The translations under genes were made by a program, and so were the position numbers. A stretch of DNA of 5,187 nucleotides from Betaproteobacteria bacterium (lineage in GTDB: Bacteria; Pseudomonadota; Gammaproteobacteria; Burkholderiales; SG8-41), in NCBI GenBank assembly GCA_021300125.1, contig JAJTHX010000057.1:1-5187 (forward strand), in the 5' to 3' direction. The notes under the pieces were generated by a model, which had not been told where the DNA came from, did not search any database, and saw nothing but the letters and a program-made list of their open reading frames with translations. Shown here one piece after another: positions 1-5,187 of the stretch (position 1 is its first letter; every line of letters begins with the position of its first letter).

Positions 1-366
1 CGCATCATCGAGTACACCGGTGAGCGCATCTCGCATGCCGAGGCCGACCGCCGCTACGCCAAGCTGCATGAAAATTCTTCGCACACCATGCTCTTTGCCG
101 CCACCGACAAGGTGGTGATCGACGCCACCAAGCGCGGCGGGCCTGCGCGCTGGATCAATCATTCCTGCGCACCCAACTGCGAGGCGAATGAGGAGGAGGG
201 GCGTGTGTTCATCGACGCCATCCGCACCATCAAGCCGGGCGAGGAGCTGTCGTACGACTACAGCCTGGTGCTGGAAGAGCGTCATACGCCGAAGCTCAAG
301 CGCGAACATCCCTGTTACTGCGGCGCGCGCAACTGCCGCGGCACGCTGCTCGGCAAGAAGCGTTAG
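1..366 (+). CDS. SET-domain protein-lysine methyltransferase, C-terminal part (5' end outside window)
   Basis: The open frame enters from the left edge and ends at a TAG, leaving 121 visible residues. SET enzymes transfer a methyl group from S-adenosylmethionine to lysine side chains of proteins. The visible part carries the main hallmarks: EYTGE at residues 4-8, the knot-forming motif RWINHSCAPNC at 50-60 (the NHSC signature), and GEELSYDY at 80-87, whose last Tyr (87) is the usual catalytic tyrosine. It ends with a post-SET cysteine cluster, C105-x-C107-x4-C112, which in the family binds zinc together with the Cys of the NHSCxPNC motif (here C60). An ATG at 88 lies inside the domain and would discard the EYTGE strand, so it is not the start. 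Bacterial SET proteins of this type are usually short, so perhaps only some tens of residues are missing. The substrate is unknown; it could be a ribosomal or DNA-binding protein. Family assignment is secure, the role is not. Confidence 0.93.
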   Translation, partial: RIIEYTGERISHAEADRRYAKLHENSSHTMLFAATDKVVIDATKRGGPARWINHSCAPNCEANEEEGRVFIDAIRTIKPGEELSYDYSLVLEERHTPKLKREHPCYCGARNCRGTLLGKKR

Positions 367-367
367 G

Positions 368-391
368 GCGCGGGCTCGGTGTATCCCGCGC
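368..391. terminator. Possible bidirectional terminator hairpin between convergent genes
   Basis: A perfect 7-bp GC-only inverted repeat (GCGCGGG at 368-374, CCCGCGC at 385-391) with a 10-base loop fills most of the 32-bp gap between the stop of the SET gene and the stop of the decarboxylase gene. Its position fits a shared terminator for the converging genes. There is no T-run on either side, so it is not a canonical intrinsic terminator. An overlapping weaker alternative stem (CGGCG 391-395 with CGCCG 404-408) also exists. In such GC-rich DNA the repeat could arise by chance. Confidence 0.35.
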
Positions 392-398
392 GGCGGCT

Positions 399-1730
399 TC
401 AGTCGCCGGCGTGCTTGAGGCGCATCGTCCGCACCCGGGGCGAGGCGAAGATGGTGCCGTGCTTGACGTGTGCCTCATGGTTGGCCTCGACGTTGTCGAG
501 GTCATAGAGGTAATTGACCATGAAGCCCGCGGCGTTCTGCATGCCCTTGGGCGAGGGGTCGCCCAGCCAGCGGATCATTTCAATGCTGGCGCCGTTGCCG
601 AGGTGGAAGCGCGCGACCGGGTCCACCGGGCGCGAGGATTCGGTCTTGGCTTCGAGCAGGTATTCGGCAATCCTGTCCTGCAGCGCCGGCTTCACCTGTT
701 GTGCGAGCACCGGATCGAGGTGCCAGTCCAGGCGAGATATTTCCGGCAGCAGCGCATCGTCCTTGTGGGTGCGCTTCATCCAGCCCATGAATCCCGGGAT
801 CGGCGACAGCGTGACGAAAGTGCGCAGTTGCGGAAAGTCGCGCTTGAGCTCGGCCGCCACCTGCTTGATCAGGAAGTTGCCGAAGGACACTCCGCGCAGG
901 CCGCGCTGGCAGTTCGAGATCGAATAGAACACCGCGGTTCGCGCCGCGCGCGGATTGATCGGTACCCGGCCGTCGGCGAGCAGCGGCGCGATGGCATCGG
1001 GAATGTCGTGGGTCAGCGCGACCTCGACGAAGATCAGTGGATCGTCCGCCAGCGTCGGGTGGAAAAACGCGAAGCACTTGCGGTCGGGCGGATCAAGGCG
1101 GCGGCGCAGGTCGCCCCAGCCCGAGATTTCATGCACCGCCTCGTAGCGGATGATCTTTTCCAGCACCACCGCCGGCGTGTGCCAGTCGATCGGCCGCAGC
1201 TGCAGGAAGCCGCGGTTGAACCACGAGCGGAACAGCTGTTCGAAATCGGCATCGACCTCGGCGAGTTCTGGGTGTTCGCGCAGGTGGTCGATGAGGTCCT
1301 CGCGCATGCGCAGCAGGCTTTCGGTGCCGCTGGGCGCGAAGTTGAGCCGGCGCAGCAGTTCCATGCGCCGTGCTTCCGAGACTTCGTGCACCTGGCGGAT
1401 GGTTGCCGGATGCGGGTCGGCAAAATAGGCGCGGATCGCACCGTCGAGGCGCTGCGGGTCGGCGGCAAAGCGCGAGGCCAGGCTCTGCATGAATTCGCGC
1501 TTGCCCTCCGGGGGCAGCGCGGCGTAGCGGTCGAGGATGCGCCGTGCCAGCGCAACACCCGAGGCTTCGCCGGCCTCGGAAAAAAGCGTTTCAACGGCTT
1601 CAGCCAGCCAGTTCTGGCGGCGGCGGTCGCGCAGGTTGCGGCTGCGCGAGGTCAGTCCCCGCCACAGCCGCTTGAGCAGGCCGGTTTTCTCGGCTGCAGT
1701 CTCCTGCGGATCAGTTGTCGACTTTGACAC
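399..1730 (-). CDS. Malonyl-CoA decarboxylase (MCD family)
   Basis: This 443-residue protein is a full-length match to the malonyl-CoA decarboxylase family, which converts malonyl-CoA to acetyl-CoA and CO2 (MLYCD in animals, MatA in rhizobia). The N-terminal half (about 40-190) is the helical MCD_N region. The C-terminal catalytic part, of acetyltransferase-like fold, contains FHPTLADDPLIFVEVAL (223-239), YSISNCQRGLRG (269-280) and TLSPIPGF (307-314). It also has FHLGNGA (375-381), followed by the conserved NYLYDL (406-411). By family knowledge the catalytic Ser/His pair should be Ser309 in SPIPGF and His376 in FHLGNGA; both are present. Residues 20-40 are unusually rich in Arg/Lys. The start is GTG at 1730; a stop lies four codons upstream in frame and the next Met is residue 81, inside the domain. 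The gene overlaps the 3' end of the receptor gene by 20 bp, so the two are probably co-transcribed and translationally coupled. No targeting signal is seen, so the protein is likely cytosolic. Confidence 0.95.
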   Translation of the reverse strand: MSKSTTDPQETAAEKTGLLKRLWRGLTSRSRNLRDRRRQNWLAEAVETLFSEAGEASGVALARRILDRYAALPPEGKREFMQSLASRFAADPQRLDGAIRAYFADPHPATIRQVHEVSEARRMELLRRLNFAPSGTESLLRMREDLIDHLREHPELAEVDADFEQLFRSWFNRGFLQLRPIDWHTPAVVLEKIIRYEAVHEISGWGDLRRRLDPPDRKCFAFFHPTLADDPLIFVEVALTHDIPDAIAPLLADGRVPINPRAARTAVFYSISNCQRGLRGVSFGNFLIKQVAAELKRDFPQLRTFVTLSPIPGFMGWMKRTHKDDALLPEISRLDWHLDPVLAQQVKPALQDRIAEYLLEAKTESSRPVDPVARFHLGNGASIEMIRWLGDPSPKGMQNAAGFMVNYLYDLDNVEANHEAHVKHGTIFASPRVRTMRLKHAGD

Positions 1731-2694
1731 CAGAGGCTTTCACCACCTTGGCCCAGGTGGCAATTTCCTGCTTGATGAATTTCTCGAACTCCGCCGGGCT
1801 TTGCCCGCCGGGCGTGGCACCCAGGGAATCCCAGACCTTTTTCACTTCCGGCAGCGCCATGGTTTTCACCGTCGCCTGGTACATGCGGTCGATGATCGGC
1901 CGCGGCGTGCCCCTGATCGCCCACAGGGCGTACCAGGTGGTGACATCCATGTTGACGCCGGACTCCATTAGCGTCGGCACATCAGGCATCAGGTCGGATC
2001 GTTTGGCGGTGGTGACTGCCAGCGCACGCAGGCGGCCCGAGCGCACGTTGGGGACGGCCGTACCCATGCCGTCAAAAGCCATGTCGACTTCGCCCGAGAT
2101 CAGTGCTGGAGTCAGCGGACCGGCGCCCTTGAACGGGATGTGGTTGAGTTTGGTGCCGGTGAGCACATTGAACAGCTCGCCGTTCATGTGGTGCGTGGTG
2201 CCGACGCCGGCGGAACCGAAGTTGATCTTGCCTGGTGCGCGTTTTTCCAGGGCGATCAGTTCCTTGATGGTTTTGACCGGGATCGAGGGGTGGATCACGA
2301 CCATGCTCGGCACATAGGCAGCCACCGTCACCGGCAGGAAGTCGCGCTCGAGGCTGTAGGACAGCTTGCGGTAGAGGGATTCCGCGATGGTGTGGTGGAC
2401 CGCACCCATGAACCAGGTGTATCCGTCGCCGGGCGCGCGCGAGGCAGTGCCCGCACCGAGCGTGCCGCCGGCACCGCCGATGTTTTCGATCAGCACCTGC
2501 TGGCCGAGCTCGGCATTGAGCCGTGATGCCAGGGGACGGGCAAAAGCATCGGTGCCGCCGCCGGCCGGGAACGGGTTGATGATGCGTACGGCGCGGGTCG
2601 GCCAGTTCTGTGCCTGTGCGGCTGCGATGCCGCTGTAAGCCAGGCTTGCGGCAACGATCAGTCCCAGGGCCAGGTTCGGGCGAGTTGGGGTCAT
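1711..2694 (-). CDS. Bug-family (TctC-like) periplasmic solute-binding receptor
   Basis: This 327-residue protein belongs to the Bug/TctC family, the extracytoplasmic receptors of tripartite tricarboxylate transporters, which bind small carboxylated compounds in the periplasm. Residues 1-28 form a signal peptide: a short basic start, a hydrophobic core (LALGLIVAASLAYSGIAAA) and a likely cleavage after AQA at 26-28, just before QNWPTR. Family hallmarks follow: the first strand and ligand loop (RIINPFPAGGGTDAFAR), the IENIGGAGGTLGA block, the second-domain motif NFGSAGVGTTHH, and HIPFKGAGPLTPALISGEVDMAF. Length is normal for the family. The ATG at 2694 is preceded by GGAGGAG, and the signal peptide begins there; an open extension to 3105 runs into the haemoglobin gene and is rejected. 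No TctA/TctB membrane partner is in the window, as is common for Bug receptors. The overlap with malonyl-CoA decarboxylase hints at malonate or a similar acid as ligand, but the ligand cannot be read from the sequence. Confidence 0.94.
   Translation of the reverse strand: MTPTRPNLALGLIVAASLAYSGIAAAQAQNWPTRAVRIINPFPAGGGTDAFARPLASRLNAELGQQVLIENIGGAGGTLGAGTASRAPGDGYTWFMGAVHHTIAESLYRKLSYSLERDFLPVTVAAYVPSMVVIHPSIPVKTIKELIALEKRAPGKINFGSAGVGTTHHMNGELFNVLTGTKLNHIPFKGAGPLTPALISGEVDMAFDGMGTAVPNVRSGRLRALAVTTAKRSDLMPDVPTLMESGVNMDVTTWYALWAIRGTPRPIIDRMYQATVKTMALPEVKKVWDSLGATPGGQSPAEFEKFIKQEIATWAKVVKASGVKVDN
1743..1749 (-). promoter_or_regulatory. Probable ribosome binding site for malonyl-CoA decarboxylase, inside the receptor gene
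   Basis: AAGGTGG on the minus strand resembles AAGGAGG and lies 12 bases before the GTG at 1730, within the last codons of the receptor gene. The spacing is on the long side, which fits a start that depends partly on ribosomes finishing the upstream gene. It supports the GTG, since no ATG is available in that stretch of the frame. Confidence 0.45.
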
Positions 2695-2700
2695 GGCTTG

Positions 2701-2707
2701 CTCCTCC
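2701..2707 (-). promoter_or_regulatory. Strong Shine-Dalgarno site that fixes the receptor start
   Basis: GGAGGAG on the minus strand stands six bases before the ATG at 2694. It decides the start of the receptor gene against the in-frame open extension, which continues upstream for 137 codons. Confidence 0.85.
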
Positions 2708-2739
2708 GATGGATTGTGGGCGCTATGGCTGCGCCGGAA

Positions 2740-2754
2740 CGCGTTGAATACGCG
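2740..2754. repeat. Short inverted repeat in the leader of the receptor gene
   Basis: CGCGT (2740-2744) and ACGCG (2750-2754) form a perfect 5-bp inverted repeat around a 5-base centre. It lies about 45 bases before the receptor ATG and just downstream of the possible -10 box at 2769-2774, so it could be an operator or a leader hairpin. It is short, and chance occurrence in GC-rich DNA is quite possible. Confidence 0.25.
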
Positions 2755-2768
2755 GCTTTTCCCGATGC

Positions 2769-2797
2769 ATTCTAGGGAATTGCCGGAGCCTTGTATA
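2769..2797 (-). promoter_or_regulatory. Possible sigma-70 promoter for the receptor-decarboxylase pair
   Basis: On the minus strand TAGAAT (2774-2769) is one mismatch from the -10 consensus. Seventeen bases upstream, TATACA (2797-2792) matches four of six -35 positions. The pair sits in an AT-richer patch of the 154-bp gap between the haemoglobin stop and the receptor start, leaving a leader of about 65-70 bases. The -35 match is weak, so this is only a candidate. Confidence 0.35.
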
Positions 2798-2804
2798 TCG
2801 CCGG

Positions 2805-2840
2805 CCGGGCATCCTGGCGACGGTTTCTGCGAATGCCCCG
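2805..2840 (-). terminator. Weak candidate terminator hairpin after the haemoglobin gene
   Basis: GGGCAT (2807-2812) pairs with ATGCCC (2833-2838), and one further G-C pair forms on each side beyond single mismatches, around a 16-base loop. It lies 9 bases past the haemoglobin stop, before the possible promoter of the next gene. No T-run follows on the minus strand, so a standard intrinsic terminator is not shown. Confidence 0.25.
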
Positions 2841-2848
2841 CCCGCTTG

Positions 2849-3244
2849 TCAGCCCGGCCGGTTGCGCATCCAGTCCGCGGTGCCGTAGAGGGCCTTGAGC
2901 AGGGCCTCGCGCAGGGGCGGCTCGACCCCCTGGTCTTCCATGGCCTGCAGCATGCAGGCAAGCCAGGCATCGCGTTCGGCCTCGCCGATGGGATAGGGCA
3001 GGTGGCGTGCCCGCAGCATCGGGTGCCCATATTTCTCCATGTACAGGGGCGGGCCGCCGAGCCAGCCCGAGAGAAAGCGGTAGAGCTTGTCGCGCGAGCC
3101 GGCAAGGTCGGCCGGGTGCAGCTTGCGGATGCCGTAATACTCCGGCACGGAGTCCATCAGCTCGTAAAAGCGGTCGACCAGCTGGCGCACGGCATTGTCG
3201 CCGCCGAGTGCGGTGTAGGGGGTTGCTTCGGTGTTCTCGCTCAT
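2849..3244 (-). CDS. Group II truncated haemoglobin (trHbO-like)
   Basis: This 131-residue protein is a complete 2-over-2 haem globin of group II, the size usual for the class; members bind O2 and often handle NO or peroxide in the cytoplasm. Visible landmarks are RFYELM (25-30) with Tyr27 at B10, the group-typical LGGPPLY (62-68), and GHPMLRARHLPYPI (73-86) with proximal haem ligand His81 (F8). RDAWLACM (91-98) carries Trp94 at G8, the hallmark of group II. Aligning KLHPADL (41-47) with relatives places His43 at CD1, where Phe or Tyr is more common. The ATG at 3244 is preceded by AGGA four bases upstream. The permease gene ends 11 bp before it, so the two are likely co-transcribed. No promoter is obvious in that short gap. 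The family call is secure; the physiological ligand is unknown. Confidence 0.95.
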   Translation of the reverse strand: MSENTEATPYTALGGDNAVRQLVDRFYELMDSVPEYYGIRKLHPADLAGSRDKLYRFLSGWLGGPPLYMEKYGHPMLRARHLPYPIGEAERDAWLACMLQAMEDQGVEPPLREALLKALYGTADWMRNRPG

Positions 3245-3255
3245 GCCGTCCTGTG

Positions 3256-4128
3256 TCAGGGATTGCCGCGGTTGACCAGTGCCACGCCGGTGAGCGCCAC
3301 CGCCATGCCCGCGATGGCCATGAGGCCGAGCGTCTCACCGAACATCAGCCAGGCCATCACCGCGGTGACCGCCGGGGTCAGGTAAAACAGGCTGGTGACG
3401 CGGGTGGCTTCGCCGCGCTCGATCAGGCGGAACAGCAGGCTGGTGGCGCCCACCGACAGTACCAGCACCAGCCAGCCCAATGCAATCAGGAACTCCGCGG
3501 TCCATGACACAGCCATGGTCTCGGTTGCGGCGGCCAGCGGCAGCGTCAGCAGCAGTGCCGCGGCGAACTGGATGACTGCGCCGGCACGGGCATCAAAGGA
3601 AGGGCAGTGGCGTTTCTGGTGGAGCATGCCGAGGGTGATGCTGGCCAGCGCCAGCAGCGCAAGCAGGACACTGGCGGGGCTCATGCCCTGCAATGATATT
3701 TTTTGCCAGACCACCAGCGCGACCCCGGCCAGGCCGAGCGCGAGGCCCAGCCACTGCACGCGGTTCACGCGTTCGCCGAGCAGGGGGCCGGCCGCGGCAG
3801 CGGTGAGCAGCGGCTGCAGGCCGACGATCAGCGCGGCCACACCGGCCGACATGCCGAGGTGGATGGCGCAGAACACGCCGCCGAGGTAGCCCCCCTGGAT
3901 CAGCGCGCCGGCGATGGCGATGTGTCGTGTTTCACGCCAGTGTGCCGGCCATCGCGCGCGGACGGCCAGCGCCAGCGGCAGCATCACCGCGATCACTGCG
4001 GCGTAACGCAGGGTGAGGAAAGTCAGCGGCTCGGCGTGGGGCAGGCCCAGCCGGGCGCCGATGAAGCCGGTGCTCCACAGCAGCACGAACAGCGCGGGCA
4101 CCGCGGCTGCGGGCAGGCCGCCCTGCAT
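3256..4128 (-). CDS. EamA/DMT-superfamily permease (RhaT/YedA-like)
   Basis: This 290-residue, very hydrophobic protein has the two-fold EamA repeat of drug/metabolite transporters, with about ten membrane helices. The first repeat covers roughly 8-141, starting with ALFVLLWSTGFIGARLGLP and ending in LQPLLTAAAAGPLLGER plus a glycine-rich helix. The second runs from about 150 to 286 and ends in the matching YLTPAVTAVMAWLMFGET block followed by a similar helix. Short Arg-rich loops (58-69 and 172-182) fit cytoplasmic loops. Such inner-membrane permeases export or exchange amino acids, drugs or other metabolites, but the substrate cannot be predicted. The ATG at 4128 lies four bases after the typA stop and has no clear Shine-Dalgarno site, so it probably relies on coupling to typA translation. 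The gene is followed closely by the haemoglobin gene. Family confidence is high, function low. Confidence 0.92.
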   Translation of the reverse strand: MQGGLPAAAVPALFVLLWSTGFIGARLGLPHAEPLTFLTLRYAAVIAVMLPLALAVRARWPAHWRETRHIAIAGALIQGGYLGGVFCAIHLGMSAGVAALIVGLQPLLTAAAAGPLLGERVNRVQWLGLALGLAGVALVVWQKISLQGMSPASVLLALLALASITLGMLHQKRHCPSFDARAGAVIQFAAALLLTLPLAAATETMAVSWTAEFLIALGWLVLVLSVGATSLLFRLIERGEATRVTSLFYLTPAVTAVMAWLMFGETLGLMAIAGMAVALTGVALVNRGNP

Positions 4129-4132
4129 GAGG

Positions 4133-5187
4133 TCAGGCGGCCTGGTCGACGCGGCTTGCCTTCTTGCGCTCGTGTTCCTTCAGGTGGCGCTTGCGGATGC
4201 GGATCGACTTCGGCGTGATCTCGACCAGCTCGTCATCGGCGATGAATTCGATCGCCGATTCCAGGGTCACCTGGATTGGGGGCACCAGGCGCACCGCTTC
4301 GTCGGTGCCCGAAGCGCGCACATTGGTGAGCTGCTTGCCCTTGATCGGGTTGACGACGAGGTCGTTGTCGCGGCTGTGGATGCCGATGACAATGCCTTCG
4401 TACAGCGGATCGCCGGGGCTGACGAACATGCGGCCGCGCTCCTGCAGCTTCCACAGCGCGTAGGCCACCGCGGCGCCGTCCTCGGCCGAGATCAGCACGC
4501 CGTTGCGGCGTTCTTCCATGTCGGGTTTCATCGGGCCGTAGTCGTCGAAGACATGGCTCATGATGCCGGTGCCGCGGGTCATGGTCAGGAATTCCGACTG
4601 GAAGCCGATCAGGCCGCGCGCCGGGATGCGGTAGTCGAGTCGCACGCGGCCCTTGCCGTCGGGCTGCATGTCCTGCAGGTCGCCGCGGCGCGCGCCCAGG
4701 GCTTCCATCACTGCGCCCTGGTTGGCCTCGTCGACGTCCACGGTGAGCATTTCGTACGGTTCCTGCTTCTCGGGACCATTCTCGCCGTTGACTTCGCGCA
4801 GCACCACGCGCGGGCGCGACACCGCGAGTTCGTAGCCTTCGCGGCGCATGTTTTCAAGCAGGATGGTCAGGTGCAGCTCGCCGCGGCCGGACACCTCGAA
4901 CACGTCGGCGTCGGCGGTATCTTTCACGCGCAGCGCGACGTTGCTCATCAGCTCCCGCTGCAGGCGCTCGCGGATCTGGCGGCTGGTGACGTATTTGCCC
5001 TCCCGACCTGCCAGCGGCGAAGTGTTGACCTGGAAGTTCATGGTCAGCGTCGGCTCGTCGACCTTCAGCATCGGCAGGGCTTCGGGATGGTCGGGGTCGG
5101 TGATGGTGACCCCGATGCCGACTTCCTCGACACCGTTGATCAGCACGATGTCACCGGCCTGGGCTTCCTGGACCTGGGTGCGTTCGA
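4133..5187 (-). CDS. typA: Ribosome-associated translational GTPase TypA/BipA, C-terminal part (5' end outside window)
   Basis: The frame is open to the right edge, giving 350 residues of a protein that is usually a little over 600 long. The GTP-binding domain and most of domain II lie outside the window. TypA/BipA is an EF-G-like GTPase that binds the 70S ribosome and aids 50S assembly and growth under cold or other stress. The visible order is the end of the domain II barrel (EAQAGDIVLINGVEEVG), then the domain III region with NTSPLAGREGKYVTSRQIRERL and SGRGELHLTILLENMRREGY. Domain V follows (DEANQGAVMEALGARRG, then RLDYRIPARGLIGFQSEF). The BipA-specific C-terminal domain has NGVLISAEDGAAVAYALW, VVNPIKGKQLTNVRASGTDE and a basic tail (RIRKRHLKEHERKKASR). 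The GTG at 5146 is an internal Val codon, not a start. The C-terminal domain separates it from EF-G and LepA. The permease gene starts four bases after its stop. Confidence 0.97.
   Translation of the reverse strand, partial: ERTQVQEAQAGDIVLINGVEEVGIGVTITDPDHPEALPMLKVDEPTLTMNFQVNTSPLAGREGKYVTSRQIRERLQRELMSNVALRVKDTADADVFEVSGRGELHLTILLENMRREGYELAVSRPRVVLREVNGENGPEKQEPYEMLTVDVDEANQGAVMEALGARRGDLQDMQPDGKGRVRLDYRIPARGLIGFQSEFLTMTRGTGIMSHVFDDYGPMKPDMEERRNGVLISAEDGAAVAYALWKLQERGRMFVSPGDPLYEGIVIGIHSRDNDLVVNPIKGKQLTNVRASGTDEAVRLVPPIQVTLESAIEFIADDELVEITPKSIRIRKRHLKEHERKKASRVDQAA

Noticed and set aside
88..366. A separate 92-residue gene starting at the ATG at 88
   Set aside because: It is in the same frame as the SET gene and would begin inside the SET domain, dropping the EYTGE strand encoded just upstream.
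411..1727. A 438-codon open frame on the plus strand, fully antisense to malonyl-CoA decarboxylase
   Set aside because: Its translation has no recognisable motifs and an odd composition, while the minus strand encodes a complete, motif-rich enzyme. Long antisense frames are expected opposite GC-rich genes with strong third-position bias.
2782..2805. GCCGG/CCGGC inverted repeat with a 14-base loop as a terminator
   Set aside because: The stem has only 5 bp, there is no T-run, and GCCGG is very common in this DNA.
2695..3105. Upstream in-frame extension of the receptor gene that would add 137 residues
   Set aside because: It crosses the truncated haemoglobin gene in another frame. The ATG at 2694 has a strong GGAGGAG site and begins a proper signal peptide.
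2772..3338. A 188-codon minus-strand frame overlapping the haemoglobin and the end of the permease gene
   Set aside because: It is Arg/Ala/Pro-rich with no family motif and is out of frame with two confidently assigned genes.
4144..5146. Start of typA at the GTG at 5146
   Set aside because: The frame continues upstream to the window edge with conserved TypA sequence (EAQAGDIVLING), so this GTG is an internal Val codon.

Overview
This window looks like chromosomal DNA from a high-GC proteobacterium, most likely a betaproteobacterium of the Burkholderiales type. The grounds are the strongly G/C-ending codons, a periplasmic receptor of the Bug (TctC-like) family, which is greatly expanded in that order, and BipA/TypA and group II truncated haemoglobin sequences of proteobacterial type. 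The lineage is an inference from gene content. No RNA gene, insertion sequence, CRISPR array, phage gene or origin was seen.

Layout: the left edge holds the 3' part of a plus-strand SET-domain lysine methyltransferase gene (1-366). Everything else is on the minus strand. Read in the direction of transcription, from right to left, these are the C-terminal part of the ribosome-associated GTPase TypA/BipA (from 5187 down to 4133), an EamA/DMT-family ten-helix permease (4128-3256), a group II truncated haemoglobin (3244-2849), a 154-bp gap with a possible promoter, a Bug-family solute receptor (2694-1711), and malonyl-CoA decarboxylase (1730-399). The SET gene and the decarboxylase gene converge on a 32-bp gap that contains a GC-rich inverted repeat.

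There appear to be two minus-strand transcription units. The first is typA-permease-haemoglobin, with gaps of 4 and 11 bp that suggest co-transcription without an obvious shared pathway. The second is receptor-decarboxylase, in which the decarboxylase GTG start lies 20 bp inside the end of the receptor gene. That overlap makes translational coupling likely and suggests that the periplasmic receptor captures malonate or a related acid whose CoA thioester is then decarboxylated to acetyl-CoA. The malonyl-CoA synthetase and membrane transporter that such a pathway would need are not in the window.

No clearly new system is visible. The items most worth a second look are the receptor-decarboxylase overlap, the eukaryote-like SET/post-SET protein, and a histidine at the probable CD1 position of the haemoglobin.
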